From: Staphylococcus simulans
Lineage (GTDB): Bacteria > Bacillota > Bacilli > Staphylococcales > Staphylococcaceae
Reading direction: 5' to 3'
Assembly (NCBI RefSeq): GCF_002902285.1
Contig: NZ_PPRU01000031.1
Coordinates: 23,833-87,832, forward strand
DNA length: 64,000 nt
In this document: piece by piece, positions 15,997 through 24,256 of the stretch
How positions within the stretch are numbered: position 1 is the stretch's first letter
Layout: the number at the start of each line of letters is the position of its first letter
Program-made: the position numbers and the translations under genes
The notes under the pieces: generated by a model
Databases searched by the model: none
The model's input: only the letters and a program-made list of their open reading frames with translations
What the model was told of the DNA's origin: nothing

Positions 15997-17970
15997 ATGA
16001 AAATATTAGCGATTACGTCTTGTCCGAATGGTATCGCTCACACATATATGGCTCAAGAAAAATTAGAGCAAGCAGCTAAAGAGATGGGTGTAGATATCAA
16101 AGTTGAGACACAAGGCGGCGTAGGTGCAGAAAATGTATTAACAGCAAAAGAAATTAAAGAAGCAGACGGTATTATTATTGCGGCAGATAGACAAGTAGAC
16201 TTATCACGTTTTAACGGTAAACGTTTAATTAACGAAAATGTCAGAGAAGGTATACATCATCCAAAAGAATTAATACAACGTATTATCGATAAAGATGCAC
16301 GTATTTATCATCATGAAGGTGCTTCAGAAGATGACAGTTATGAAGAAGAAGAGAAGAAGAGCGGCGTACAAATGATTTACCAACACTTGATGAATGGTGT
16401 GTCCTTTATGGTGCCTTTCATCGTCGTTGGTGGATTATTGATTGCCATTGCCTTAACGCTTGGCGGTGAACCTTCAGCTAAAGGTTTAGTCATTCCAGAT
16501 GATTCATTTTGGAAATCTATAGAGAAAATCGGAGCATTGTCATTTAGCTTTATGGTACCAATACTAGCAGGTTATATCGCTTATAGTATTGCTGATAAGC
16601 CAGGGCTCGTACCAGGTATGATTGGCGGTGCTATTGCAGCAGACGGAAGTTTCTATGGCAGTGAAGCTGGTGCAGGATTCCTAGGCGGTATCGTTGCTGG
16701 TTTTATCGCTGGTTATGTTGCGAAATGGATTAAAAACGTTAAAGTGCCTAAAGCTATGGCACCAATTATGCCGATTATCATTATTCCAATTTTAGCTTCA
16801 TTAGTAGTTGGATTAATATTTGTCTTTGTTATTGGTGCGCCAATTTCAGGCGTATTTACAGCATTAACTGGTTGGTTAAAAGGTATGCAAGGCGCGAACA
16901 TTGTTGTTCTCGCACTCATTATTGGTGCCATGATTGCATTTGATATGGGTGGTCCAGTCAACAAAGTAGCATTCTTATTCGGTTCAGCATTAATTGCTGA
17001 AGGTAACTATGCAGTAATGGGTATGGTAGCGGTTGCGGTATGTACGTCTCCAATAGGTTTAGGGTTAGCGACATTTATTCAAAAACGTAAATTTAATAAC
17101 TCAGAACAAGAGATGGGTAAAGCGTCATTCACAATGGGGCTATTCGGTATTACTGAAGGCGCGATTCCATTCGCTGCACAAGATCCGCTTCGTATCATTC
17201 CAGCAAATATGATTGGGGCTATGGTGGCAGCAGCTATCGCAGCTTTAGGTGGCGTAGGAGACAGAGTAGCTCACGGCGGTCCTATTGTTGCAGTATTGGG
17301 TGGCATTGAGCACGTGTTGTGGTTCTTCATTGCAGTTATTGTCGGTAGTTTAATCACTACAGCAACAGTTTTATTATTCAAGAAAAATGCACCGACTGCT
17401 GTACTTGAAGGAGAAGGTGTAACAACAGAACTTTCTGATAAACAAGATCCGCAAACAAATATAACTCAAACACAAACAGAACCGGTATACGCAGACACAA
17501 ATACAAACGAAACACAAGAAACAAAAGAAGGTACTGTTTTCCATAAAAGCCTAATCGAATTAACTAACAGTGAAATGAAACGCGATGATGTAATCGATCG
17601 ACTTATCACAGAACTAAAAAACCAAAACTATGTTGAAGACTTTGCTCAAGTAAAATCCTCTGTATTAAAACGTGAATCTGAATCTACGACAGCTATCGGT
17701 ATGAACGTAGCCATCCCACATGCGAAATCAGATGCAGTCAAACAACCTGTAGTTGCAGTATTACAAAATAAAAACGGTATTGAGTGGGAAAGTTTAGATG
17801 GCTCATTACCTAAGATCGTGTTCTTAATTGTCGTACCTAACAACAGTAATGATACACATCTAAAATTATTACAACGATTATCTAAGACTCTTATGGACGA
17901 TGAAACACGTGAAAAATTAATCACTGCAGAAGACAAAGAGACAATTTACGACATACTAAAAGCAATATAA
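15997..17970 (+). CDS. manP: Mannose/fructose-family PTS permease EIIBCA
   Basis: A 657-residue phosphotransferase permease that imports and phosphorylates a hexose. The order is EIIB (cysteine in ITSCPNGIAHTYMAQ, about residue 9), EIIC (about 110-465, at least eight spans, with GGPVNKVAFLFG and TEGAIPFAAQDP), a low-complexity Q/T/N linker (about 480-510) and EIIA (phospho-histidine in NVAIPHAKSDA, about residue 575). It belongs to the fructose superfamily. Being preceded by a ManR-type regulator and followed 13 bases later by manA, as in the B. subtilis manR-manP-manA group, points to mannose delivered as mannose-6-phosphate. The ATG at 15997 is chosen over a GTG at 15988, which abuts the AAGGAG site. 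A cre-like site lies just upstream. Confidence 0.88.
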   Translation: MKILAITSCPNGIAHTYMAQEKLEQAAKEMGVDIKVETQGGVGAENVLTAKEIKEADGIIIAADRQVDLSRFNGKRLINENVREGIHHPKELIQRIIDKDARIYHHEGASEDDSYEEEEKKSGVQMIYQHLMNGVSFMVPFIVVGGLLIAIALTLGGEPSAKGLVIPDDSFWKSIEKIGALSFSFMVPILAGYIAYSIADKPGLVPGMIGGAIAADGSFYGSEAGAGFLGGIVAGFIAGYVAKWIKNVKVPKAMAPIMPIIIIPILASLVVGLIFVFVIGAPISGVFTALTGWLKGMQGANIVVLALIIGAMIAFDMGGPVNKVAFLFGSALIAEGNYAVMGMVAVAVCTSPIGLGLATFIQKRKFNNSEQEMGKASFTMGLFGITEGAIPFAAQDPLRIIPANMIGAMVAAAIAALGGVGDRVAHGGPIVAVLGGIEHVLWFFIAVIVGSLITTATVLLFKKNAPTAVLEGEGVTTELSDKQDPQTNITQTQTEPVYADTNTNETQETKEGTVFHKSLIELTNSEMKRDDVIDRLITELKNQNYVEDFAQVKSSVLKRESESTTAIGMNVAIPHAKSDAVKQPVVAVLQNKNGIEWESLDGSLPKIVFLIVVPNNSNDTHLKLLQRLSKTLMDDETREKLITAEDKETIYDILKAI

Positions 17971-17983
17971 AGGATGATAACGT

Positions 17984-18919
17984 ATGGTATTATTTCTAAA
18001 ACCAGTATTTCAAGAACGTATTTGGGGAGGCACAGCATTAAAACAATTTAATTACGACATTCCAAATGATTTAACAGGTGAATGTTGGGCGATTTCAGCC
18101 CTGCCACACGGCTCAAATGTGATTGAGAATGGTGAGCATCAAGGTAAAACGTTAGAACAAGTGTGGAATGAAGATAGAGCATTGTTTGGAAATGACCAAA
18201 AAGACGAGTTTCCACTTTTAACAAAAATTTTAGATGCGAATGATAAATTATCTGTTCAAGTTCATCCAGATGATGCATACGCGAAAGCACATGAAGGCGG
18301 CTATGGTAAGACTGAGTGCTGGTATATTTTAGACGCTAAAGAAGATGCAGAAATTATATATGGTGTTAATGTAGATAATCAAGAAGATTTAGAGCGTATG
18401 ATAGATAATAAAGAATTCGAAGGTTTATTCCATAAAGAAAAAGTAAAACCTGGTGATTTCTATTATGTACCAGCAGGTACTGTTCATGCGATTGGCGCAG
18501 GGATACTAATTTTAGAAACACAACAATCATCGGATACAACGTATCGTATTTATGACTATGACCGTAAAGATAAGCATGGTAATACACGTGAATTACATCT
18601 TGAACAAAGTAAGGCAGTCATCGATGTAAACCAAACAAATCCAAATACAAAACCAATTCACGAAACACGCGATGGGCAAGCATTTACACAATTTGTATCA
18701 AATGAATTCTTCACTGTAGAGAAATGGGATATTCAGGGTGAATTGATTTTCAAAAAGCCGTATGAGTATTGTTTGATCTCTGTGATTGAAGGAAGCGGAG
18801 AAGTAATTGTAGATGGCCAATCAAACACTATAGACAAAGGTACACATTTTGTCATAACTTCAGAAGATTTAGATATCACATTCAAAGGTGATATGAGTAT
18901 TATAGTAAGTCATTCATAA
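17984..18919 (+). CDS. manA: Mannose-6-phosphate isomerase, class I
   Basis: A 311-residue cupin-fold zinc enzyme converting mannose-6-phosphate to fructose-6-phosphate. Visible family motifs are ERIWGGTALKQF near the N-terminus, LSVQVHPDDAYA (about 89-100, with zinc-binding Gln and His), GKTECWYIL (about 107-115, with glutamate ligand) and the YVPAGTVHAIGAGI block (about 163-176). It follows manP by 13 bases and AAGGATG serves as its ribosome site, so it is the second gene of the operon and links mannose uptake to glycolysis. A terminator follows. Confidence 0.93.
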   Translation: MVLFLKPVFQERIWGGTALKQFNYDIPNDLTGECWAISALPHGSNVIENGEHQGKTLEQVWNEDRALFGNDQKDEFPLLTKILDANDKLSVQVHPDDAYAKAHEGGYGKTECWYILDAKEDAEIIYGVNVDNQEDLERMIDNKEFEGLFHKEKVKPGDFYYVPAGTVHAIGAGILILETQQSSDTTYRIYDYDRKDKHGNTRELHLEQSKAVIDVNQTNPNTKPIHETRDGQAFTQFVSNEFFTVEKWDIQGELIFKKPYEYCLISVIEGSGEVIVDGQSNTIDKGTHFVITSEDLDITFKGDMSIIVSHS

Positions 18920-18940
18920 ATATTTGTATGAACTAATGAA

Positions 18941-18977
18941 GAGTTGAGACAGTTTTGGCTGTTTTAGCTCTTTTTTT
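18941..18977 (+). terminator. Intrinsic terminator of manP-manA
   Basis: Twelve-base stem GAGTTGAGACAG / CTGTTTTAGCTC (with G-T pairs) followed by seven T. Confidence 0.8.
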
Positions 18978-19033
18978 ACTTTGCGAGAAAAAATATTACA
19001 TTTAAAAATTATAAAGTAATTTATAGATAAAGG

Positions 19034-19042
19034 TGGTATAAT
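19034..19042 (+). promoter_or_regulatory. Extended -10 promoter of a small transcript
   Basis: TGGTATAAT (extended -10, TATAAT at 19037-19042) with no clear -35. A transcript from about 19049 would have an 80-base leader before the 42-codon ORF at 19132. In that leader CGCCTC (19091-19096) can pair with GAGGTG (19121-19126) of the ribosome site. Confidence 0.5.
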
Positions 19043-19131
19043 ATCCAAGGGTAAAGAACCTAGCATGAAATAGATAGAAGCATGTGAAGCCGCCTCGAGC
19101 CTTAAATGGAGTTATCGGGGGAGGTGATAGT

Positions 19132-19260
19132 ATGGATATTACACCAATAGAAATTCATTTGAATTTTGAAAATGTATGTTCCGTTGTTTTAGTGCCTTTT
19201 TTACTAAAAGGAGCTATCAATAAGATGGAAAAAATAACTTCTGTACTAACGGACAATTAA
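19132..19260 (+). CDS. Small 42-residue peptide, candidate type I toxin-like ORF
   Basis: Not recognised as a named family. The ATG at 19132 follows GGGGAGGTGATAG, an almost perfect anti-16S match. The peptide begins MDITPIEIHLNFENV, has a short hydrophobic run CSVVLVPFLLKGAI (about 16-29) and a polar tail ending LTDN. An extended -10 promoter lies 90 bases upstream, and an antisense transcription unit (minus-strand promoter 19357-19384, terminator 19229-19270) overlaps its 3' end. A short peptide with a strong but potentially sequestered ribosome site and a convergent antisense RNA is the layout of type I toxin-antitoxin loci. The peptide itself is less hydrophobic than typical toxins, so a regulatory peptide or a structured RNA remain options. 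Confidence 0.45.
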   Translation: MDITPIEIHLNFENVCSVVLVPFLLKGAINKMEKITSVLTDN

Positions 19261-19350
19261 GTCAGAAGTTAACTAACCATTTAGATTCGTTAGAGTTTCA
19301 CAAGATCCATTGTGAGCCTTTATTAAAGGCTAAGTAAGTTCCAGCTTGTT
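19229..19350 (-). ncRNA. Candidate antisense small RNA overlapping the small ORF
   Basis: On the minus strand a promoter (TTGTTA 19379-19384, 16-base spacer, TATAAA 19357-19362) should start RNA near 19350. The next hairpins are AGCCTTTA/TAAAGGCT (19315-19331) and CACAA/TTGTG (19299-19314). A terminator AACTTCTG/CAGAAGTT followed, on the minus strand, by six T ends at 19229. The predicted RNA is about 120 bases and overlaps the last codons of the small ORF and its 3' untranslated region. All elements are seen in the sequence; transcription itself is inferred. Confidence 0.45.
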
Positions 19351-19596
19351 TAGCTCTTTATATTGTATTTATATAATGTAACAATTATACAATAAAAGTA
19401 AATAAAAATATAAAATAATTATTACATATTGATATGAGCGTCGGCTTGAACATATGGTTAAAATAGCTTCGAAGTGGTAAAACTCAATGCGTTAAGTTTC
19501 TTTATTGAATCTTAAGTTGATAAAATTGGGATGTAACATTTTTGGAATACTGAATAATTTTTTGTTTGTGAAGGTAAGAGAGATGGAGGAATGGAA
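19351..19596. other. Intergenic region with minus-strand promoter, otherwise empty
   Basis: AT-rich leader region before the amidohydrolase gene. It holds the minus-strand promoter described for the antisense RNA (19357-19384). I recognise no riboswitch and no convincing plus-strand promoter for the downstream gene; GGAGGA at 19585-19590 is that gene's ribosome site. Confidence 0.4.
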
Positions 19597-20868
19597 ATGA
19601 GCAAAAAATTTATTAACGCATCAATCTATAAACATGATGATGCCTCTGAAATCTTAGTAGAGAACGGCAAGTTTGTGGCGTTCGGCAATGATTTAGGCGA
19701 TGCGGATGAAGTCATCGATTTACAAGGGCGTTTAGTTCTACCACCTTATGTAGATTCACACTTGCATTTAGATTACTACTTTACAGGACAAGATCCTAAA
19801 ATCAAAAACGAATCAGGTACGCTATTTGAAGCGATTGATTTATGGAATGATTATAAAAAAGGTACGACAAAAGAAGAAATGAAAGAACGTATGCGTAAAG
19901 CAGTCAATGATGTCGCAAGTTACGGAACACAATATATCCGTGCACAAACAGACTGTACAGACCCTAACTTAACAGGGATTAAAGCGGCAATTGAAGTCAG
20001 AGACGAATTGAAAGACAATATCACGATTCAAGTGGTCGCATTCCCACAAAATGGTATGTATTCATTCGAAGAAGACGGTAAAACAGGCCGCGACTTAGTA
20101 GAAGAAGCATTGAAACTAGGTGCTGACTGTGTCGGAGGTATTCCACATAACGAATGGAGTCCTGAAGACGGTGCAGAATCAGTGAAAGAAATCGTACGTC
20201 TTGCGATTAAATATGACAAATTGATTGATGTACACTGTGATGAAACAGATGATGCAGAAGCACGTTATCTTGAACAATTGAACGCAGAAGCAATGAAACA
20301 AGGCTATGGCCCTTATACGACAGCTTCTCACACTTGTTCATTCGGTTCAGCAGATGATGCGTATGCATTCCGTATGATGGGCTTATTCCGTCAATCTGGC
20401 TTGAACTTTGTTTCATGCCCAACAGAGAACTTATTCTTACAAGGACGCCAAGATACGTATCCTAAACGCCGTGGTTTAACACGCGTAAAAGAATTTGTAG
20501 ATAACGATATTAACGTCGCATTTGGTCAAGACTCTATCGTAGACCTATGGTATCCAGCAGGTTCAGGTAACTTGATGAATATCTTAGATAATGGTCTGCA
20601 TGCGACACAATTAATGCGTGAACAAGACTTCCCACGCAACTTTGATTTAATCACTTACAACGGTGCACAATTAATGCGCATTGAAGATGAATACGGTTTA
20701 GATGAAGGCAAACCTGCTAACTTTATCGTAGTAGATGCGCCAACAGTATTTGAAGCACAAAGACGTCGCTCAGACTGCCTAGCGTCTGTACGTCATGGTG
20801 AATACTTGTTCAAGAAAGCATTACCTAAATATGAAACAGAACTAGATGTTACACGTAAAACAAAATAA
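19597..20868 (+). CDS. Amidohydrolase family protein, cytosine-deaminase-like
   Basis: A 423-residue metal-dependent hydrolase of the CodA-like amidohydrolase subfamily. Metal-site motifs are in order: HLHLDYYFTG (about 51-60), the histidine of DVHCDETDD (about 209-217), the second-shell region ASHTCSFGSADD (about 240) and the catalytic aspartate of AFGQDSIVDLWYP (about 306). These are typical of cytosine or isoguanine deaminases and related N-heterocycle deaminases; which base is used cannot be told. ATG at 19597 (MSKKFINAS) is chosen because the upstream ATG at 19591 touches the GGAGGA site. No transporter neighbour (CodB type) is present. A bidirectional terminator follows. Confidence 0.82.
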   Translation: MSKKFINASIYKHDDASEILVENGKFVAFGNDLGDADEVIDLQGRLVLPPYVDSHLHLDYYFTGQDPKIKNESGTLFEAIDLWNDYKKGTTKEEMKERMRKAVNDVASYGTQYIRAQTDCTDPNLTGIKAAIEVRDELKDNITIQVVAFPQNGMYSFEEDGKTGRDLVEEALKLGADCVGGIPHNEWSPEDGAESVKEIVRLAIKYDKLIDVHCDETDDAEARYLEQLNAEAMKQGYGPYTTASHTCSFGSADDAYAFRMMGLFRQSGLNFVSCPTENLFLQGRQDTYPKRRGLTRVKEFVDNDINVAFGQDSIVDLWYPAGSGNLMNILDNGLHATQLMREQDFPRNFDLITYNGAQLMRIEDEYGLDEGKPANFIVVDAPTVFEAQRRRSDCLASVRHGEYLFKKALPKYETELDVTRKTK

Positions 20869-20880
20869 AAATAGATTCGA

Positions 20881-20917
20881 AAAAATGAGCGGAACCTGTG
20901 AGATTCTGCTCATTTTT
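20881..20917. terminator. Bidirectional hairpin terminator
   Basis: Stem AAAAATGAGCGGAA / TTCTGCTCATTTTT (one mismatched pair) with a 9-base loop, between convergent genes. Confidence 0.75.
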
Positions 20918-20930
20918 ACATATAGAATGA

Positions 20931-22169
20931 TTATTTACGTCGTTTCATAATAATATAGATGATTGCAGTCAGTAATATGACGCCGCCTATCATGACAAGC
21001 GCACCTAAAATCAAAGTACCCCAGTGCGTTACTGGCTCAACTTCAACAGAAGGTGCATGATAACCTTTAAGGAATTTTCTAGGATAGTCTACTTTTAATT
21101 GTTCATCTTCAATAATTTTCAAGTCATATTTAGCTTTGTCTTTAGGCACCAGATCATATAAATCTTTTTTTACTTCATACGTCTTACCATCAATTTCATG
21201 TTCACCTTTAGAGATAACTTTACGGTATTCATAGTTTTTGAAAGCTTCTTCCGTTAAAGCATTCGCAAGCTTTTGGCGTGCATGTTTCGCAGCTTCATTA
21301 GGATAAGGTTGTACATTCATAACAACTGTGTTGATACGTAGTTCTTTTTGTTTGGCTGTTAATACTAAATTGTAGCCATTTTCACTCGTACCTGTTTTTA
21401 GACCGTCAGCATTTACAATTTTTAATGCATCTGGACCATGCGGTAACGATAAGTTTGTATTTTTTAGTGTTTTACCATACTGTTTGTCGGTTTCTAACTT
21501 TGAGTAATTGAGTACCTCAGGATACTGTTTCAAGATTGCTTGAGAAAGTATTGCCATGTCTTGTGCTGTACTTTGAGAAGTTGTTTCACTTTTATAAGCT
21601 TTTGGGATAAATTGATGAATCAATTGGTTATTCGCACCACTTGGATTAGTAAAATGTGTATGATGCATCCCTAATTGTTTCGCTTTGTGGTTCATGCGGT
21701 CTGTGAATTTAGAAATATCACCATCCACATGGTGTGCAAGTACTAATGTCGCAGCGTTACTAGACTCTAACATGGCTTGTTTCAACAATTGGTCTACAGT
21801 ATAGGTTTGTTTATTTTTTAAAGGAAATGTCGTCAAATTCGGGAGTTGAGACATTTGTTCATAAGTTGGTGTGATTTTAACTTTATCTGACAGGTGAGCG
21901 TTACCTTGTTTGATGTCTTCTAATATTAAGTATATGGTCATCAACTTTGCGGTAGAAGCAGGGTCGATGTTACGTGTGCCGTGATAATCATACAAAATTT
22001 GTCCCTGTTCGGTAGTCACATAGGCACTTTTAGGATCAAACTGTTTTTGAATCGTTTGATGGTTTTCTTTCGCAACGTCTATTGGCGTCCGTTCAGCGTG
22101 AGCGGTAGGTGCAATCAGTATATTCATTAAGAACATAACTGACACAATGATGCTTATAACTCTTTTCAC
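20931..22169 (-). CDS. pbp4: Penicillin-binding protein 4 (D-alanyl-D-alanine carboxypeptidase/transpeptidase)
   Basis: A 412-residue low-molecular-mass PBP close to staphylococcal PBP4. After the signal peptide (MFLMNILIAPTAHAE) come the motifs in normal order: SxxK in DPASTAKLMT, SxN in MLESSNAATL, the NPSGA loop and KTG in GLKTGTSENGYN. A C-terminal beta domain (KGEHEIDGKTYEVKKDLYD) and a terminal membrane anchor (about 385-407) with basic tail follow. It trims or cross-links peptidoglycan at the outer membrane face. A GTG at 22169 with AAAGGATGG upstream is preferred over in-frame codons further out, since it places the signal peptide at the N-terminus. Unlike S. aureus, no abcA gene is divergent from it. 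Confidence 0.9.
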   Translation of the reverse strand: MKRVISIIVSVMFLMNILIAPTAHAERTPIDVAKENHQTIQKQFDPKSAYVTTEQGQILYDYHGTRNIDPASTAKLMTIYLILEDIKQGNAHLSDKVKITPTYEQMSQLPNLTTFPLKNKQTYTVDQLLKQAMLESSNAATLVLAHHVDGDISKFTDRMNHKAKQLGMHHTHFTNPSGANNQLIHQFIPKAYKSETTSQSTAQDMAILSQAILKQYPEVLNYSKLETDKQYGKTLKNTNLSLPHGPDALKIVNADGLKTGTSENGYNLVLTAKQKELRINTVVMNVQPYPNEAAKHARQKLANALTEEAFKNYEYRKVISKGEHEIDGKTYEVKKDLYDLVPKDKAKYDLKIIEDEQLKVDYPRKFLKGYHAPSVEVEPVTHWGTLILGALVMIGGVILLTAIIYIIMKRRK

Positions 22170-22278
22170 AATGTATGGCCATCCTTTTATAAGATAATAT
22201 ACTCTTACGTTACTATAAGAGAATACTGTATTCAACAAGATTTAAATAAGATTTATTAATAAAGCATAAACTTAATAA

Positions 22279-22323
22279 AACTACACTTCAAACTCTTTTA
22301 TAAACAAGTCAAGAAGTGTAGTT
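22279..22323 (-). terminator. Hairpin terminator of the yjdI gene
   Basis: Perfect 11-bp stem AACTACACTTC / GAAGTGTAGTT with a long loop, just downstream of the yjdI stop on the minus strand; only a modest T-run. Confidence 0.5.
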
Positions 22324-22333
22324 AATATGATGA

Positions 22334-22714
22334 TTAGTCTAAAGTATAGAATGGATTATCTGAAACATTCGGACCGCCTTTTAAAATCGCACGGTTTAAT
22401 TCAATGACTTCACCATTATGGTTTAACGTAAATTCACCTTTAATAATAATTTGGTTATCTTTGCCGATTGAGATTTCTGTGTGTTCGTGATGTTCATTTG
22501 GTTTACCGTCTTTACGATGATATTCCAACGCACCGCTTGGACAACGTTCTACGACTTCTGCGATTTGATCAGCTGTCGCATTCGCAGGGTCAATCCAAGG
22601 GCGTTTCTTTGTATCAAAAACTTGTGGTAATCCTTTCACACATTCAGCTGCATGGATACAACGCACAGGTTCAAAAGAGACATCAATTGTTTCACTAGTA
22701 TAAGTCTTTCTCAT
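22334..22714 (-). CDS. yjdI: YjdI-like (4Fe-4S) mono-cluster protein
   Basis: A 126-residue protein whose first 70 residues form the divergent ferredoxin-like Fer4_19 domain: FEPVRCIHAAECVKGLPQVF and ERCPSGALEY supply the cysteines. The second half (about 75-126, EISIGKDNQIIIKGEFTL...ILKGGPNVSDNPFYTLD) resembles an iron-sulfur domain tail but has no cysteine. ATG at 22714 is preferred because GAGGAGTGAT precedes it; the longer in-frame version has no site. It is divergent from a small GNAT gene, as E. coli yjdI is next to yjdJ, suggesting a linked function that is still unknown. A Fur-like box in the shared upstream region suggests iron-dependent expression. Confidence 0.82.
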   Translation of the reverse strand: MRKTYTSETIDVSFEPVRCIHAAECVKGLPQVFDTKKRPWIDPANATADQIAEVVERCPSGALEYHRKDGKPNEHHEHTEISIGKDNQIIIKGEFTLNHNGEVIELNRAILKGGPNVSDNPFYTLD

Positions 22715-22770
22715 TTTATCACTCCTCATATTATGCCAAATACTTAAGTTCAATATAGCACACAAATAAG

Positions 22771-22817
22771 TTGTTTAAAATTAATATAATATGTTATACT
22801 ATTGAGAATCATAATCA
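22771..22817 (+). promoter_or_regulatory. Promoter with Fur/PerR-like box before the GNAT gene
   Basis: TTGTTT (22771-22776), 18-base spacer, TATACT (22795-22800), then TGAGAATCATAATCA (22803-22817), which agrees with the Fur consensus TGATAATnATTATCA at 12 of 14 defined positions and covers the expected start site. Confidence 0.5.
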
Positions 22818-22900
22818 GTATTGTAAGATAAGTTAATATTCTTGCTTTTAAGAGGTGCACAAGGTAATATCAAATTAATAAAAAGAGGGAAGTGATCTCA

Positions 22901-23179
22901 ATGACAGAAGTAAAACACGGACACAATAAATTTTATGTGGGCCAAGACGAAAATAACTATCAAGCACAGATGACATATGTCCCAACAGGTCCAGACTTAT
23001 TTATTATTGATCATACAGAAGTATCAGAAGCATTACGCGGCCAACGTGTAGGCTATGCGATGGTAGAAGCAGCAGTCAATTATGCAAGAGAAAATAATAT
23101 GAAAATCGTCCCATTATGTCCATTTGCGAAAAGTGTCTTTGATAAAACACCAGAATATGCGGACGTATTAAATAACTAA
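22901..23179 (+). CDS. yjdJ: Small GNAT-fold N-acetyltransferase (YjdJ-like)
   Basis: A 92-residue single-domain acetyltransferase of the compact Gcn5-related group. The acetyl-CoA loop is in SEALRGQRVGYAMVEAAV (about 45-62) and the terminal VPLCPFAKSVFDKTPEY motif with its cysteine is typical of the Acetyltransf_CG subfamily. ATG at 22901 follows AGAGGGAAGTGATC. It is divergent from yjdI with which it pairs in other bacteria. The substrate is unknown. The regulatory region carries a Fur-like box. Confidence 0.85.
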   Translation: MTEVKHGHNKFYVGQDENNYQAQMTYVPTGPDLFIIDHTEVSEALRGQRVGYAMVEAAVNYARENNMKIVPLCPFAKSVFDKTPEYADVLNN

Positions 23180-23211
23180 TACATTCTATACACACGACTT
23201 ATGATAACAAG

Positions 23212-23244
23212 CAGACTTCTTCTTTAGAGAGGTCTGTTTTTTTT
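23212..23244 (+). terminator. Intrinsic terminator
   Basis: Stem CAGACTTC / GAGGTCTG followed by eight T, 32 bases after the acetyltransferase stop. Confidence 0.78.
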
Positions 23245-23269
23245 GTCTTAATCATTGAATATAAAAAAA

Positions 23270-23283
23270 TGAAAGCGTCGACA
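23270..23283 (+). promoter_or_regulatory. cre-like site before the TIM-barrel isomerase
   Basis: TGAAAGCGTCGACA agrees with the cre consensus TGWAANCGNTNWCA except for one position, 77 bases before the start codon of the following gene. Confidence 0.5.
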
Positions 23284-23359
23284 TTTTGAGTAAACCAGTT
23301 TATGATATGGATGAGAATGATAAATGGGTTTACTAATTTATGTAAAGGACTGAACAACA

Positions 23360-24109
23360 ATGAACAACAACTTAGTATTTAATACCTTAGTATTTCAAGC
23401 AAAAATTAACAGTGGTTTGAAGCAAGTTGAACTTTTTGATGATATTGTATCTTTAGGTTTCAACAAAATTGAACCTAGAAGAGAGTACTTCATAGACATC
23501 GACAAAGAAATTCCTGAGATGCGTAAAGCAGCGGAAAGTAAAAACATTACGTTATTTTATAGCGTGCCCGATTATATATTTTTAGATGACGGTGAATTAA
23601 ACCCTAAAATTTTCGAATATTTTGAAGAAGCTAAACGTCTTAATGTGGCTAACGTAAAGATGTCAATTGGAAATTATCGACATTTTAGTCAATTAAAACA
23701 ACTGAATTTTATTAATGATCAACCATTTAACTTTACGGTTGAAAATGATCAAACACAACAGTCAGGAACGATCAATAAGATTAATCAATTCTTACAAGAT
23801 GCTAAAAAAGCTAAATTAAATATAGGTTATACATTTGATTTGGGTAATTTCCGATATGTTCAAGAAAGTGAAGTTGATGCGGCTGACACATTAGGATTAT
23901 ATGTTACTTATATTCACTTGAAAAATCTAGCAGAACAAGACAGTAACTTTATCGTTGTATCCTTAGATAAAGGTATTATTGATTGGAAATCAGTAGTTGA
24001 AAAACTACCAACAGGGCTACCAATAGGTCTTGAATATCCTTCAAGCGATGTTAATGAAGTATTAAGAGACAAGCAGTCAATTGATGTGTTAGAAAATGAA
24101 AGAAAGTAG
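23360..24109 (+). CDS. Sugar phosphate isomerase/epimerase family protein
   Basis: A 249-residue xylose-isomerase-like TIM barrel (AP-endonuclease family 2). Characteristic segments are FDDIVSLGFNKIEPRREYF (about 26-44, metal-binding Glu), the NFTVENDQTQQSG strand (about 123-135), IGYTFDLGNF (about 155-164) and VTYIHLKNLAEQ (about 184-195), where His and Lys usually sit in the active site. Family members isomerise or epimerise small sugars and inositols; the substrate is not revealed by the single-gene context. A cre-like site upstream argues for a carbon-source-controlled catabolic role. The ATG overlaps a weak ribosome site (AAAGGACTG). Confidence 0.75.
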   Translation: MNNNLVFNTLVFQAKINSGLKQVELFDDIVSLGFNKIEPRREYFIDIDKEIPEMRKAAESKNITLFYSVPDYIFLDDGELNPKIFEYFEEAKRLNVANVKMSIGNYRHFSQLKQLNFINDQPFNFTVENDQTQQSGTINKINQFLQDAKKAKLNIGYTFDLGNFRYVQESEVDAADTLGLYVTYIHLKNLAEQDSNFIVVSLDKGIIDWKSVVEKLPTGLPIGLEYPSSDVNEVLRDKQSIDVLENERK

Positions 24110-24203
24110 CGATAGTTGCTGAAAAGTTTGCTTATGCAAGTATGAGCTCATCACAATCGCATTCTTTACATGCGAAACATCAGTGATATTTCAAAAAACA
24201 AAT

Positions 24204-24246
24204 AAAAGCTGAGACAAAGTATGCTTTAATACATGTCTCAGCTTTT
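24204..24246. terminator. Bidirectional hairpin terminator
   Basis: Stem AAAAGCTGAGACA / TGTCTCAGCTTTT (13 bp) between the convergent isomerase and methyltransferase genes. Confidence 0.8.
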
Positions 24247-24256
24247 CATTTATTTA

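Noticed and set aside
19351..19596. Purine or other riboswitch before the cytosine-deaminase-like gene
   Set aside because: No conserved aptamer core could be recognised, only AT-rich sequence.
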